Positions 1-9,793 of a stretch of DNA of 24,020 nucleotides are shown here, piece by piece. How positions within the stretch are numbered: position 1 is the stretch's first letter; each line of letters starts with the position of its first letter. The position numbers were made by a program, and so were the translations under genes. A model generated the notes under the pieces. It had not been told where the DNA came from, did not search any database, and saw only the letters and a list, made by a program, of their open reading frames with translations. The stretch is from Larix sibirica (lineage: Eukaryota; Streptophyta; Pinopsida; Pinales; Pinaceae): the NCBI GenBank assembly GCA_004151065.3, contig NWUY0300035694.1, forward strand, positions 5,777 to 29,796. The letters run 5' to 3'.

Positions 1-173
1 ATATATATAGGCTGGTGAGCCGATGTACTGGGTTAACTTAGATCTGTTCCGTGTACTGTTCTGTATATTTCTTATTGTTGAGTAATAAAGGCTTGCGATT
101 CTCTCCACATCTTGTCTACTTGTATCTATTTCTTGTGCATGCTTGTATAATATATTATGTATCACTGGTAACA
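1..173 (+). mobile_element. LTR fragment, 3' part (R/U5), diverged version a
   Basis: The stretch has the order expected of the second half of a plant LTR: a TATA run at the window edge (TATATATAG), a polyadenylation-like AATAAA within 'gagtaataaagg', a pyrimidine-rich leader, and an end at 173 in TGGTAACA, the usual TAACA terminus of Copia-type LTRs. The left part is cut off by the window edge. No tRNA primer-binding site is evident after 173, so this could be a 3' or solo LTR. The same LTR end recurs at 5691-5853, but with many substitutions and a net 10-bp length difference. Copia assignment is inference from the termini only. Confidence 0.45.
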
Positions 174-1010
174 ATGCAACCCCCTCGACTACAACAAGGC
201 TCATCATGCCAATAGTTATGAATGAGTTCTAAATCATTTGGATTGCAATTTTTCTCTCCAAAAATGATCAATTGCTCAAGGAAAGTGGGAAAGCCAATGT
301 TGCGCACAAGGATTTTTCTCTCTCGTAGAGATTGAATAAGGGAGTTGTCTCGGAGATTGGATCCATAGGTAGTTACGATTAACAGGATTAGATACTACTT
401 TACGGAACAATATTAGGAATAAAGGAAGGGCAAAGTAGTAGGATTAGATGGGCTGTTGGATAATTACATGGAAAATTAAAATAATTCTCAATAGTATACC
501 ACAACAGAGTTTTAATACTAAGACCATACCCAATTCCAGTTATGCATTCTACACGATTGATTGTTGTGACATGATAACCAACATTCAACTTCAGAGGAAA
601 TTATCTTGTGGGCATCCATAAAAATTGTGCACAACACCATTAACAGTAGTATTCTATCCATTTTCTAAAAAAATACAGAAGTCAATGAATTCTTGGAGGG
701 TTGGGAAGAAAAAATAAAATACTTACAAGCCTGTGAAAGCGTTTGATGCATCTTGTTGATCTTTTTAATAACGCTCTCTTGCTTACTTGCTCTTTTTAAT
801 AATGGAGACACTCTCTTGCTTGCTTGCTCTTGAGATCCCTACTGGAACACTGAAACGACTGTCGGATACCCAATTCCTACTGCCATCTCAGGAATGTCTG
901 GCAAAAGACTGGCATGGGTGCAAACAGGGCCTGTTGTATGTGGAGCAAGACGAATCTAGAAATAATACATTGAAAGAGGGTTTATCGCAACACCTATCCC
1001 TTTATTACTT
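174..1010. other. Gene-poor stretch, unidentified (also 5854-6690)
   Basis: No recognisable gene. On the minus strand a frame of about 75 codons is open from roughly 390 down through the LTR boundary at 173 (it includes EKNCNPNDLELIHNYW), and another lies at 400-588. Neither begins with ATG and I recognise neither. A good donor-like GTAAGT is read on the minus strand near 722-727, which hints at a decayed spliced gene or a chance match. Positions 867-936 are directly repeated at 1190-1259 with about 85% similarity by eye (offset 323 bp). Confidence 0.4.
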
Positions 1011-1157
1011 CTAGAACTGAATGTATCCTTCGTGGAAGGCCCAACACTCTATTTACTGCTAGAACTGAATGTATCACTCTGTTTACTGGTAGAATTGAAT
1101 GTATCCTTCATCGAAGGCCCAACACTCTGTTTATTGCTAGAACTGAATGTATCCGCT
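1011..1157 (+). repeat. Nested 48/30-bp tandem repeat, copy 1
   Basis: Four units start with c/gTAGAAyTGAATGTATC at 1011, 1059, 1089 and 1137, so spacings are 48, 30 and 48 bp and the higher period is 78 bp. The 48-bp unit is the 30-bp unit plus an 18-bp block beginning TTCrTsGAAGGCCC. All spacings are multiples of three. In the plus frame they read as repeats of LLxELNVS with an (V/I)EGPTL insert, inside a frame open from about 970 to the stop near 1337. That frame has no good start and I recognise no protein family. Confidence 0.85.
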
Positions 1158-1343
1158 GTGGAGAACCTCCAATATTTCGATTGTCAAATTCCCAATTCCC
1201 ACTATCGTCTCAGGAATGCCTGGAAAAAGACTAGCATGGGTGAAAACAAGGCCTGTTGGAGAACCTTTGCGAACCGGTGGATGTCATTGCCAGTTTGGTT
1301 CTGCGCAGGGGGGAGGGAGTGTGGGTCTAGTGGGTAGTCCAGT

Positions 1344-1361
1344 TCGAACGAGCTCGTTCGA
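1344..1361. repeat. 18-bp perfect palindrome (also 7024-7041)
   Basis: TCGAACGAGCTCGTTCGA is identical to its own reverse complement over 18 bases and has no spacer. It sits at the left edge of a locally GC- and CpG-rich patch (about 1260-1560) in otherwise AT-rich DNA. It could be a protein-binding site or chance; nothing around it decides. Confidence 0.6.
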
Positions 1362-1573
1362 GTTCACCAACCCCGCCAGCATGCAATAACTACTCGACGA
1401 TGGAGCATAATGGAGGGGGCCCATGTTGGGATTGAGAAATCGTTAAAGCGAGATCCAGGGAATCGATAACGCCGACAACGGACAGGGGACGATGATGGAG
1501 GGGGGTCGACGACCACCGAGCGATTTCTCCGTCCGGGCGAAATCATTGCACATATAGACAAATCCCTTTTGAT

Positions 1574-1879
1574 ATGACAAGAGGAACAAATATGGTGCAA
1601 TCCGAAGGTCATGGGTACAATAGCTTGAACTATTCCCATGGCGTGCAGTCAAATATGAAGAGTCCAAATCACAACAAACAAAAGGCAGAGATCAGATCTG
1701 GATTCAGATATTCGTCAAGTAGTTCAGATCCGCTAGTGCACATAATCCAAGGTAGGGTGTACCTTTTTGATGGTTTTGATCGCTGGTTTTCAACAGATAA
1801 AAATCGCCCACGAGTGCATAGATCTATTTGGTTTCCAAGTGAAGGAAATCAGGTCCAAGATAGATTAGACCGTGGATAG
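1574..1879 (+). other. Unidentified 101-codon open frame (also 7254-7559)
   Basis: An ATG-started frame runs from the edge of the CpG-rich patch to a TAG at 1877-1879. The product is polar, with a Ser run near residues 47-51 and a C-terminal half containing VYLFDGFDRWF. I recognise no domain, signal peptide or membrane segment. The second copy is identical, but since the whole 5.5 kb is identical this says nothing about selection. It may be a remnant of a retroelement leader or gag-like gene, or noncoding. Confidence 0.2.
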
Positions 1880-2614
1880 CATATTGCCCAATTGCTCAAG
1901 GATCCAGAGAATGCAGAGGAAATCTGAACGGAGTTGGGCATGAGTGTTTGAAGAACACTATTTAAAAGTGCTTTAGTTATTGCCAAGTTTGCCAAACACT
2001 ACATAGTTTGAGAGCAATTTGCTATAATCTAGATGGCTAAAGGTTTGGTGTGAGCATTTAATTTTAAAAGAATTTGATTGCATTATTCATCCTTTTGAAG
2101 AATCCTGCGAATACTCACATAAAATGGATTTGTAAAAGTCATGTAAATCATATTTTGAGGATTCAAGATCTTCTGTCTTTCTTGAAATTGGAATAAGGAG
2201 GTTATTAGTGTAGCTTTCAAAATAATTGTAATTTTGGGTGCATGATCGATTGTACTAGATACCTTAAAGTTGGAAATAAGCACAAGTAAAAGCGCATAGG
2301 ATAAAGAACAACCAAAACTCTTCAGATTTTCGGTGGTTTTTTTATCAAATCCGGTCAAATTCGTTCTTGGAAATTGCAATTTTAACAATCAAAATGATTG
2401 GTCCTAGAGTAAATACTGGATTTTAAAACTACCCAGATCGTTGAAATCGTGATTTGAGCAATTCCTTCTTTACTAGATTTCGGTGGTTGGGGGCGATTTA
2501 GTTGTCTTGTATATTGCTCCCAAGTAAAAGGATCCAAGTAGTAAAAGGACAACCATGGGAAAGGCTTTGAAGGGAGTTTGAGAATCAGTACTCCAAGAGA
2601 AAGAGATCAAAGTT
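1880..2614. other. AT-rich stretch without recognised gene (also 7560-8294)
   Basis: I see no coding, RNA or clear repeat structure. A 101-codon minus-strand frame at 2083-2388 has no recognisable motif and no ATG start I trust. The stretch lies between the unidentified frame and a direct repeat that I interpret as part of an LTR element. Confidence 0.4.
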
Positions 2615-3321
2615 GCCGTTATGATGGACTAAGATTCATTTCTACTCAATTTATTCAATCAATGAAGAGCTTGCAAAAACCTTTCCCACGCAATTTGAAC
2701 TAGGACAAGAAGACTTCATTTGTGAAAGATATTGCTCATTAAAATTTTGGGTGACAAAATGTGTCACATAAATAATTAAATGAAAGGGATCTAATACATT
2801 TGATAGCTTATGTATTTTTCATTTAATTTGTAATGGAAACTAATGTAAAGCATGAGAAAGCTACGTAGGCCTTATGGTTTTCAAGAATCTTGGGAAGTTG
2901 AGGTTCTCAAGATATGGTTGAGATATCTTGCCGTTATGATGGGCTAAGATTTTTGGTGGAACAAAAGTTTCGTTTTGGGGAGGTTTATCAGGAAATATAT
3001 CTACATTCATCAAAGTTTGAAGGTGTTCATTTCTGCTCAATTTATTCAATAAATGAAGAGCTTGCAAAAGGCTTTCCCACACAATTTGAATGAGGACAAG
3101 AAGACTTCGTTTGTGAAAGATATTGCTCATTGAAATTTTGGGTGACAAATGTGTCACATAAATAATTAAATAAAAGGGATGTAATACATTTGAGAGCTTA
3201 TGTATTTTTCATTTAATTTGTAATTGAAACTAATGTAAAGCATGAGAAAGCTACGTAGGCATTATGGTTTCCTAGAATCTTGGGGAGTTGAGGTTCCCAA
3301 GATATGGTTGAGATATCCATG
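2615..3321. repeat. Imperfect tandem duplication, 315-bp unit (also 8295-9001)
   Basis: Unit 1 (2615-2929) starts GCCGTTATGATGG. Unit 2 (2930-3321) starts with the same motif and repeats the rest, but carries an extra block of about 76 bp near 2953-3030, so the offset rises from 315 to 390-391 bp. Shared parts include CTCAATTTATTCAAT, AGCTACGTAGGC and GGTTGAGATATC. Each unit carries a small inverted repeat, GTGACA...TGTCAC. The units differ at many positions, so this duplication is much older than the 5.5-kb one. It is probably in the U3 part of an LTR, by analogy with tandem U3 repeats; that is inference. Confidence 0.75.
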
Positions 3322-3329
3322 AAATGTTC

Positions 3330-4113
3330 ATGGATATTGTTGATATAGTTGAGATTTTCTCTCAATTTATTTTCTTGTGATAGTGTTTAGATCCGATATT
3401 TGTCCTCTTTTTAGTTGTTGAGATAGTTTCAACCATGGATAATTATTTAAACTCTTTTGGGAGAGTTTGAAGGAGGACTTTTGAGAGGCTCTTTTGATGA
3501 GAGTCATTTGAGAGACTCTGTGGAGACTCTTTTGTAATCTCTTTGAGAGAGATGGTAAGCAAGCAAGAGGCTTGTTTGTTGCCCCAAGATGGGAGCATTT
3601 GCAAATCTCAAGATGAGATAATGAGTCATATATCCTTAGACCTTCAGGAAGGAGGATAGTCACTGTGTGTGTGAAGTTTTAGGATGGAATAATGAGCCAT
3701 ATATTATGAGACCTCTTTGAGAAGAAGGATATACACTTTATGTGAGAGCACTTTTACCTTTGTAGACCAGTCCCAGGATAGGAGAATGAATTCATTTGTG
3801 AAGGTGAATTAATAAAGCGGTTCGTGGATTAGGCGAGCCCGAAGACGTAGACAGGGTGTCTGGTGAACTTTGTTGTCAATTATGGTTTTGCATACTATTT
3901 TATGTGCTTGATTGTTGATTTCAGTTTATTACCGAGTTCTTGATTATTAAATGCCAATTTTCATGTTAATAACGGAAAATTGAGAATTATGTTAAGTATC
4001 CGGTGATGAAGAAACTTGAGTGAGATTTCTCATGGCCATTTTCATATCAGTTTTCCTTTCTCTTAGATTTTCTATTGCAAAGACTTTGTCATGAATTAAG
4101 ACCTAACATAACA
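3330..4113 (+). mobile_element. Probable Copia-type LTR end, copy 1
   Basis: The stretch has a G/A-rich upstream part with repeated GAGACTC and ATAATGAGyCATATAT motifs. Next come an AATAAAG signal (near 3811) and a GAGCCCGAAGACGTAGACAG block similar to the GAGCCCGTGGACGTAGGC seen in R/U5 of many plant Copia LTRs. It ends in CCTAACATAACA at 4113. The base after 4113 is LINE coding sequence in the other direction, so 4113/4114 is an insertion or recombination boundary. I could not find the matching TGTTA start of this LTR, so its left limit is arbitrary. Confidence 0.45.
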
Positions 4114-5667
4114 CATTGATTTTTGGAAGCTCGTCTTGATGTCAAACTTTTTCCCATAATATTGAGAAGGGTGGATGTCTTTGTTGATGATATAGCATTT
4201 CATGTCCTTCCTTCATTGTGTAAAATCCATGCTTTACCTATCCTTTGCTATCCCTCGTGTCCATGCCGAGAGGATCTTCTCCACGAAGGAAGTTCAACAA
4301 TTCATTGTATTCCTGGAGTAGGGGATCTGAGACCTTTAAGATCCTCCAGTTTCTCCACTTCCCATCCCCATCCCAAACCGAGAGGTCGAAGAGGCTTTGT
4401 ATTCCTATTTCACACAACCATTTTTTTTATAGGATTGAGTTGATCGTTTCAAATGAGGGGGGGTTTTCCAAGTATGCTGTCTTGCCACATATTCATTCTT
4501 TTTCCATTTTTGGGAATCTAATATAGACCTTCTTGAATGAGTTTACATGCTACTTTACACAACTTCAAAATATTCAAGCCCTCTCCATCCCAATTGCATT
4601 CATCGATGCATCGTAATCTAGATATGTGAAGATATTTTTTCCTTGAAACTTCTTTCCACCAGGATTTCTTACCGGAGACCAGATTCCAAACTAATTTTGC
4701 TCCCACTACCAAATTCATAAATTTCAGATCTCGCAACCCTAGACCACCATGAATCCTTTAGGAGCTTTAACGGTGTCCCATTTTACCAAATGAAATTTCT
4801 TATTGCTTGATTTTACTCCTTGCCAAAGGAAGCTTCTGATATATTTATTGATTTTGTTCATTACTCCAATAGGAGCAAGGAAGGAAGAGCACTAAAAAGG
4901 GGAAAATATGTGAGAACATACTTGATAAATGCAATTTTTCCTGCGATATTGACCCATCTAATGCCCCAAAGTTAAATTTCGTCTTTCATTTTTTGGATTA
5001 TGTTTCCCCACTTTGTTGCTTTGATCTTTTTATACGAGATTAAAATGCCTATATATTTGAAGGAATCCCAATTGTTGGTGGCAACAAACCACAGGATTTG
5101 AGAAATCTGATGGTATTATTGACCAAGGCTCCTCCTAGTCAAATTGTGTCATCAACAAACTGCGTGTTGTTTGTTGGCCTAACTCCTCTAGAAAAGGTGA
5201 TTCCACGAAGTCTCCCTTCATCTCTTTCTAGGGCCAACTTGCATGCGAAGCTTTCTGCCATAATATGCATAAGAATGGAGAGATGGGGCAGCACTGCCTT
5301 ATCCCTCTTGATGCTTGAAAAAAATTAGTAGGTATACCATTGACCAAGGGGGCTATCCAAGGGTGGACGATACATGATTTTATCCAGTTGATGTAGACAT
5401 AGGAGAATTCAAACTTGTCTAGAACAACAAAGAGGAAACTGTGCTTAACTCTGTCAAAGGCATTGGCCATATCTAGCTTGATATCCATCCCTTGTTCTTT
5501 CCTTGCGAAACTTAAGTGTATTTCCTCTTGAACTATCACAATGTTGTCCATGATTTGCCTCTTTCCCACAAAACCTCCCTGCCTTTTCGCGATAATTCTA
5601 GGCATCAAAATTTTCAACCTATTTTCTAGAATCTTGGTTAAAATCTTGTAGGAAGAGTTGCATAGAG
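4114..5667 (-). pseudogene. LINE ORF2 fragment (reverse transcriptase to zf-RVT), truncated
   Basis: Read on the minus strand this is the C-terminal half of a plant L1-type ORF2. It includes the RT motif with the first catalytic Asp (KLDMANAFDRV), the RGIRQ...SP motif, the YADD-box counterpart QFVDDT (FVDD, 5148-5159), then MRDLKFMNLVVGAKLVW and a zf-RVT-like tail ending in PKIN. Frame changes and stops separate the blocks, so it is dead. It is cut at 5667, within the codons for SLCN, next to the N at 5668. The same sequence in copy 2 continues without a break. Confidence 0.85.
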
Positions 5668-5668
5668 N
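5668..5668. other. Ambiguous base at the duplication junction
   Basis: A single N falls exactly where homology between the two 5.5-kb copies stops (catagagN here, catagagaga at 11341-11350). The following ~20 bp (5669-5690) match nothing else in the window apart from the AT run. It is best read as a possible contig or read join. Confidence 0.7.
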
Positions 5669-5690
5669 ATAACTGATTGTAAAAGCATAT

Positions 5691-5853
5691 ATATATATAG
5701 GCTGGTGAGCCGTGTACTGAGAAGTTAGATCTGTTTTGTATACTGTTCTACATATTGTTGAGTAATAAAGGCATGTACTTCTCTCCATATCTTGTCTACT
5801 TGCATCTGTGTCTTGTGCATGCTTGAAATATATAATATGTATCACTGGTAACA
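5691..5853 (+). mobile_element. LTR fragment, 3' part (R/U5), diverged version b
   Basis: It aligns with 1-173 (TATA run, GCTGGTGAGCCG, GAGTAATAAAGGC, CTTGTCTACTTG, end in TGGTAACA) but with many substitutions and deletions up to 5835, after which the two copies become identical. The two LTRs are therefore different family members, or strongly diverged alleles, that join the same downstream DNA. Confidence 0.5.
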
Positions 5854-6690
5854 ATGCAACCCCCTCGACTACAACAAGGCTCATCATGCCAATAGTTATG
5901 AATGAGTTCTAAATCATTTGGATTGCAATTTTTCTCTCCAAAAATGATCAATTGCTCAAGGAAAGTGGGAAAGCCAATGTTGCGCACAAGGATTTTTCTC
6001 TCTCGTAGAGATTGAATAAGGGAGTTGTCTCGGAGATTGGATCCATAGGTAGTTACGATTAACAGGATTAGATACTACTTTACGGAACAATATTAGGAAT
6101 AAAGGAAGGGCAAAGTAGTAGGATTAGATGGGCTGTTGGATAATTACATGGAAAATTAAAATAATTCTCAATAGTATACCACAACAGAGTTTTAATACTA
6201 AGACCATACCCAATTCCAGTTATGCATTCTACACGATTGATTGTTGTGACATGATAACCAACATTCAACTTCAGAGGAAATTATCTTGTGGGCATCCATA
6301 AAAATTGTGCACAACACCATTAACAGTAGTATTCTATCCATTTTCTAAAAAAATACAGAAGTCAATGAATTCTTGGAGGGTTGGGAAGAAAAAATAAAAT
6401 ACTTACAAGCCTGTGAAAGCGTTTGATGCATCTTGTTGATCTTTTTAATAACGCTCTCTTGCTTACTTGCTCTTTTTAATAATGGAGACACTCTCTTGCT
6501 TGCTTGCTCTTGAGATCCCTACTGGAACACTGAAACGACTGTCGGATACCCAATTCCTACTGCCATCTCAGGAATGTCTGGCAAAAGACTGGCATGGGTG
6601 CAAACAGGGCCTGTTGTATGTGGAGCAAGACGAATCTAGAAATAATACATTGAAAGAGGGTTTATCGCAACACCTATCCCTTTATTACTT

Positions 6691-6837
6691 CTAGAACTGA
6701 ATGTATCCTTCGTGGAAGGCCCAACACTCTATTTACTGCTAGAACTGAATGTATCACTCTGTTTACTGGTAGAATTGAATGTATCCTTCATCGAAGGCCC
6801 AACACTCTGTTTATTGCTAGAACTGAATGTATCCGCT
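6691..6837 (+). repeat. Nested 48/30-bp tandem repeat, copy 2
   Basis: Identical to the array at 1011-1157, shifted by 5680 bp. Unit starts are 6691, 6739, 6769 and 6817. Confidence 0.85.
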
Positions 6838-9009
6838 GTGGAGAACCTCCAATATTTCGATTGTCAAATTCCCAATTCCCACTATCGTCTCAGGAATGCC
6901 TGGAAAAAGACTAGCATGGGTGAAAACAAGGCCTGTTGGAGAACCTTTGCGAACCGGTGGATGTCATTGCCAGTTTGGTTCTGCGCAGGGGGGAGGGAGT
7001 GTGGGTCTAGTGGGTAGTCCAGTTCGAACGAGCTCGTTCGAGTTCACCAACCCCGCCAGCATGCAATAACTACTCGACGATGGAGCATAATGGAGGGGGC
7101 CCATGTTGGGATTGAGAAATCGTTAAAGCGAGATCCAGGGAATCGATAACGCCGACAACGGACAGGGGACGATGATGGAGGGGGGTCGACGACCACCGAG
7201 CGATTTCTCCGTCTGGGCGAAATCATTGCACATATAGACAAATCCCTTTTGATATGACAAGAGGAACAAATATGGTGCAATCCGAAGGTCATGGGTACAA
7301 TAGCTTGAACTATTCCCATGGCGTGCAGTCAAATATGAAGAGTCCAAATCACAACAAACAAAAGGCAGAGATCAGATCTGGATTCAGATATTCGTCAAGT
7401 AGTTCAGATCCGCTAGTGCACATAATCCAAGGTAGGGTGTACCTTTTTGATGGTTTTGATCGCTGGTTTTCAACAGATAAAAATCGCCCACGAGTGCATA
7501 GATCTATTTGGTTTCCAAGTGAAGGAAATCAGGTCCAAGATAGATTAGACCGTGGATAGCATATTGCCCAATTGCTCAAGGATCCAGAGAATGCAGAGGA
7601 AATCTGAACGGAGTTGGGCATGAGTGTTTGAAGAACACTATTTAAAAGTGCTTTAGTTATTGCCAAGTTTGCCAAACACTACATAGTTTGAGAGCAATTT
7701 GCTATAATCTAGATGGCTAAAGGTTTGGTGTGAGCATTTAATTTTAAAAGAATTTGATTGCATTATTCATCCTTTTGAAGAATCCTGCGAATACTCACAT
7801 AAAATGGATTTGTAAAAGTCATGTAAATCATATTTTGAGGATTCAAGATCTTCTGTCTTTCTTGAAATTGGAATAAGGAGGTTATTAGTGTAGCTTTCAA
7901 AATAATTGTAATTTTGGGTGCATGATCGATTGTACTAGATACCTTAAAGTTGGAAATAAGCACAAGTAAAAGCGCATAGGATAAAGAACAACCAAAACTC
8001 TTCAGATTTTCGGTGGTTTTTTTATCAAATCCGGTCAAATTCGTTCTTGGAAATTGCAATTTTAACAATCAAAATGATTGGTCCTAGAGTAAATACTGGA
8101 TTTTAAAACTACCCAGATCGTTGAAATCGTGATTTGAGCAATTCCTTCTTTACTAGATTTCGGTGGTTGGGGGCGATTTAGTTGTCTTGTATATTGCTCC
8201 CAAGTAAAAGGATCCAAGTAGTAAAAGGACAACCATGGGAAAGGCTTTGAAGGGAGTTTGAAAATCAGTACTCCAAGAGAAAGAGATCAAAGTTGCCGTT
8301 ATGATGGACTAAGATTCATTTCTACTCAATTTATTCAATCAATGAAGAGCTTGCAAAAACCTTTCCCACGCAATTTGAACTAGGACAAGAAGACTTCATT
8401 TGTGAAAGATATTGCTCATTAAAATTTTGGGTGACAAAATGTGTCACATAAATAATTAAATGAAAGGGATCTAATACATTTGATAGCTTATGTATTTTTC
8501 ATTTAATTTGTAATGGAAACTAATGTAAAGCATGAGAAAGCTACGTAGGCCTTATGGTTTTCAAGAATCTTGGGAAGTTGAGGTTCTCAAGATATGGTTG
8601 AGATATCTTGCCGTTATGATGGGCTAAGATTTTTGGTGGAACAAAAGTTTCGTTTTGGGGAGGTTTATCAGGAAATATATCTACATTCATCAAAGTTTGA
8701 AGGTGTTCATTTCTGCTCAATTTATTCAATAAATGAAGAGCTTGCAAAAGGCTTTCCCACACAATTTGAATGAGGACAAGAAGACTTCGTTTGTGAAAGA
8801 TATTGCTCATTGAAATTTTGGGTGACAAATGTGTCACATAAATAATTAAATAAAAGGGATGTAATACATTTGAGAGCTTATGTATTTTTCATTTAATTTG
8901 TAATTGAAACTAATGTAAAGCATGAGAAAGCTACGTAGGCATTATGGTTTCCTAGAATCTTGGGGAGTTGAGGTTCCCAAGATATGGTTGAGATATCCAT
9001 GAAATGTTC

Positions 9010-9793
9010 ATGGATATTGTTGATATAGTTGAGATTTTCTCTCAATTTATTTTCTTGTGATAGTGTTTAGATCCGATATTTGTCCTCTTTTTAGTTGTTG
9101 AGATAGTTTCAACCATGGATAATTATTTAAACTCTTTTGGGAGAGTTTGAAGGAGGACTTTTGAGAGGCTCTTTTGATGAGAGTCATTTGAGAGACTCTG
9201 TGGAGACTCTTTTGTAATCTCTTTGAGAGAGATGGTAAGCAAGCAAGAGGCTTGTTTGTTGCCCCAAGATGGGAGCATTTGCAAATCTCAAGATGAGATA
9301 ATGAGTCATATATCCTTAGACCTTCAGGAAGGAGGATAGTCACTGTGTGTGTGAAGTTTTAGGATGGAATAATGAGCCATATATTATGAGACCTCTTTGA
9401 GAAGAAGGATATACACTTTATGTGAGAGCACTTTTACCTTTGTAGACCAGTCCCAGGATAGGAGAATGAATTCATTTGTGAAGGTGAATTAATAAAGCGG
9501 TTCGTGGATTAGGCGAGCCCGAAGACGTAGACAGGGTGTCTGGTGAACTTTGTTGTCAATTATGGTTTTGCATACTATTTTATGTGCTTGATTGTTGATT
9601 TCAGTTTATTACCGAGTTCTTGATTATTAAATGCCAATTTTCATGTTAATAACGGAAAATTGAGAATTATGTTAAGTATCCGGTGATGAAGAAACTTGAG
9701 TGAGATTTCTCATGGCCATTTTCATATCAGTTTTCCTTTCTCTTAGATTTTCTATTGCAAAGACTTTGTCATGAATTAAGACCTAACATAACA
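9010..9793 (+). mobile_element. Probable Copia-type LTR end, copy 2
   Basis: Identical to 3330-4113, shifted by 5680 bp. Here it abuts the 3'-truncated end of the longer LINE at 9793/9794. Confidence 0.45.

Larger units (their letters stand above)
156..5667. repeat. 5.5-kb head-to-tail duplication, copy 1
   Basis: This interval is repeated at 5836-11347 with a constant offset of 5680 bp. By eye I found two substitutions: C at 1534 against T at 7214 (a CpG to TpG change) and G at 2582 against A at 8262. No indel was noticed. It ends exactly at the single N at 5668, inside the reverse transcriptase frame of a minus-strand LINE. It contains repeats, LTR debris and LINE sequence but no recognisable host gene. 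It may be a true segmental tandem duplication or two allelic or overlapping contigs placed in series. Confidence 0.95.

Noticed and set aside
400-588. 62-codon minus-strand frame present in both copies
   Set aside because: It starts at TTG, has no recognisable motif, and identity between the copies only reflects the 5.5-kb duplication.
5228-5887. 219-codon minus-strand frame containing reverse transcriptase and a non-RT N-terminal half
   Set aside because: It crosses the N at 5668, and its first part is antisense of LTR and flanking DNA. It is a chimera of the junction, not a novel RT fusion.
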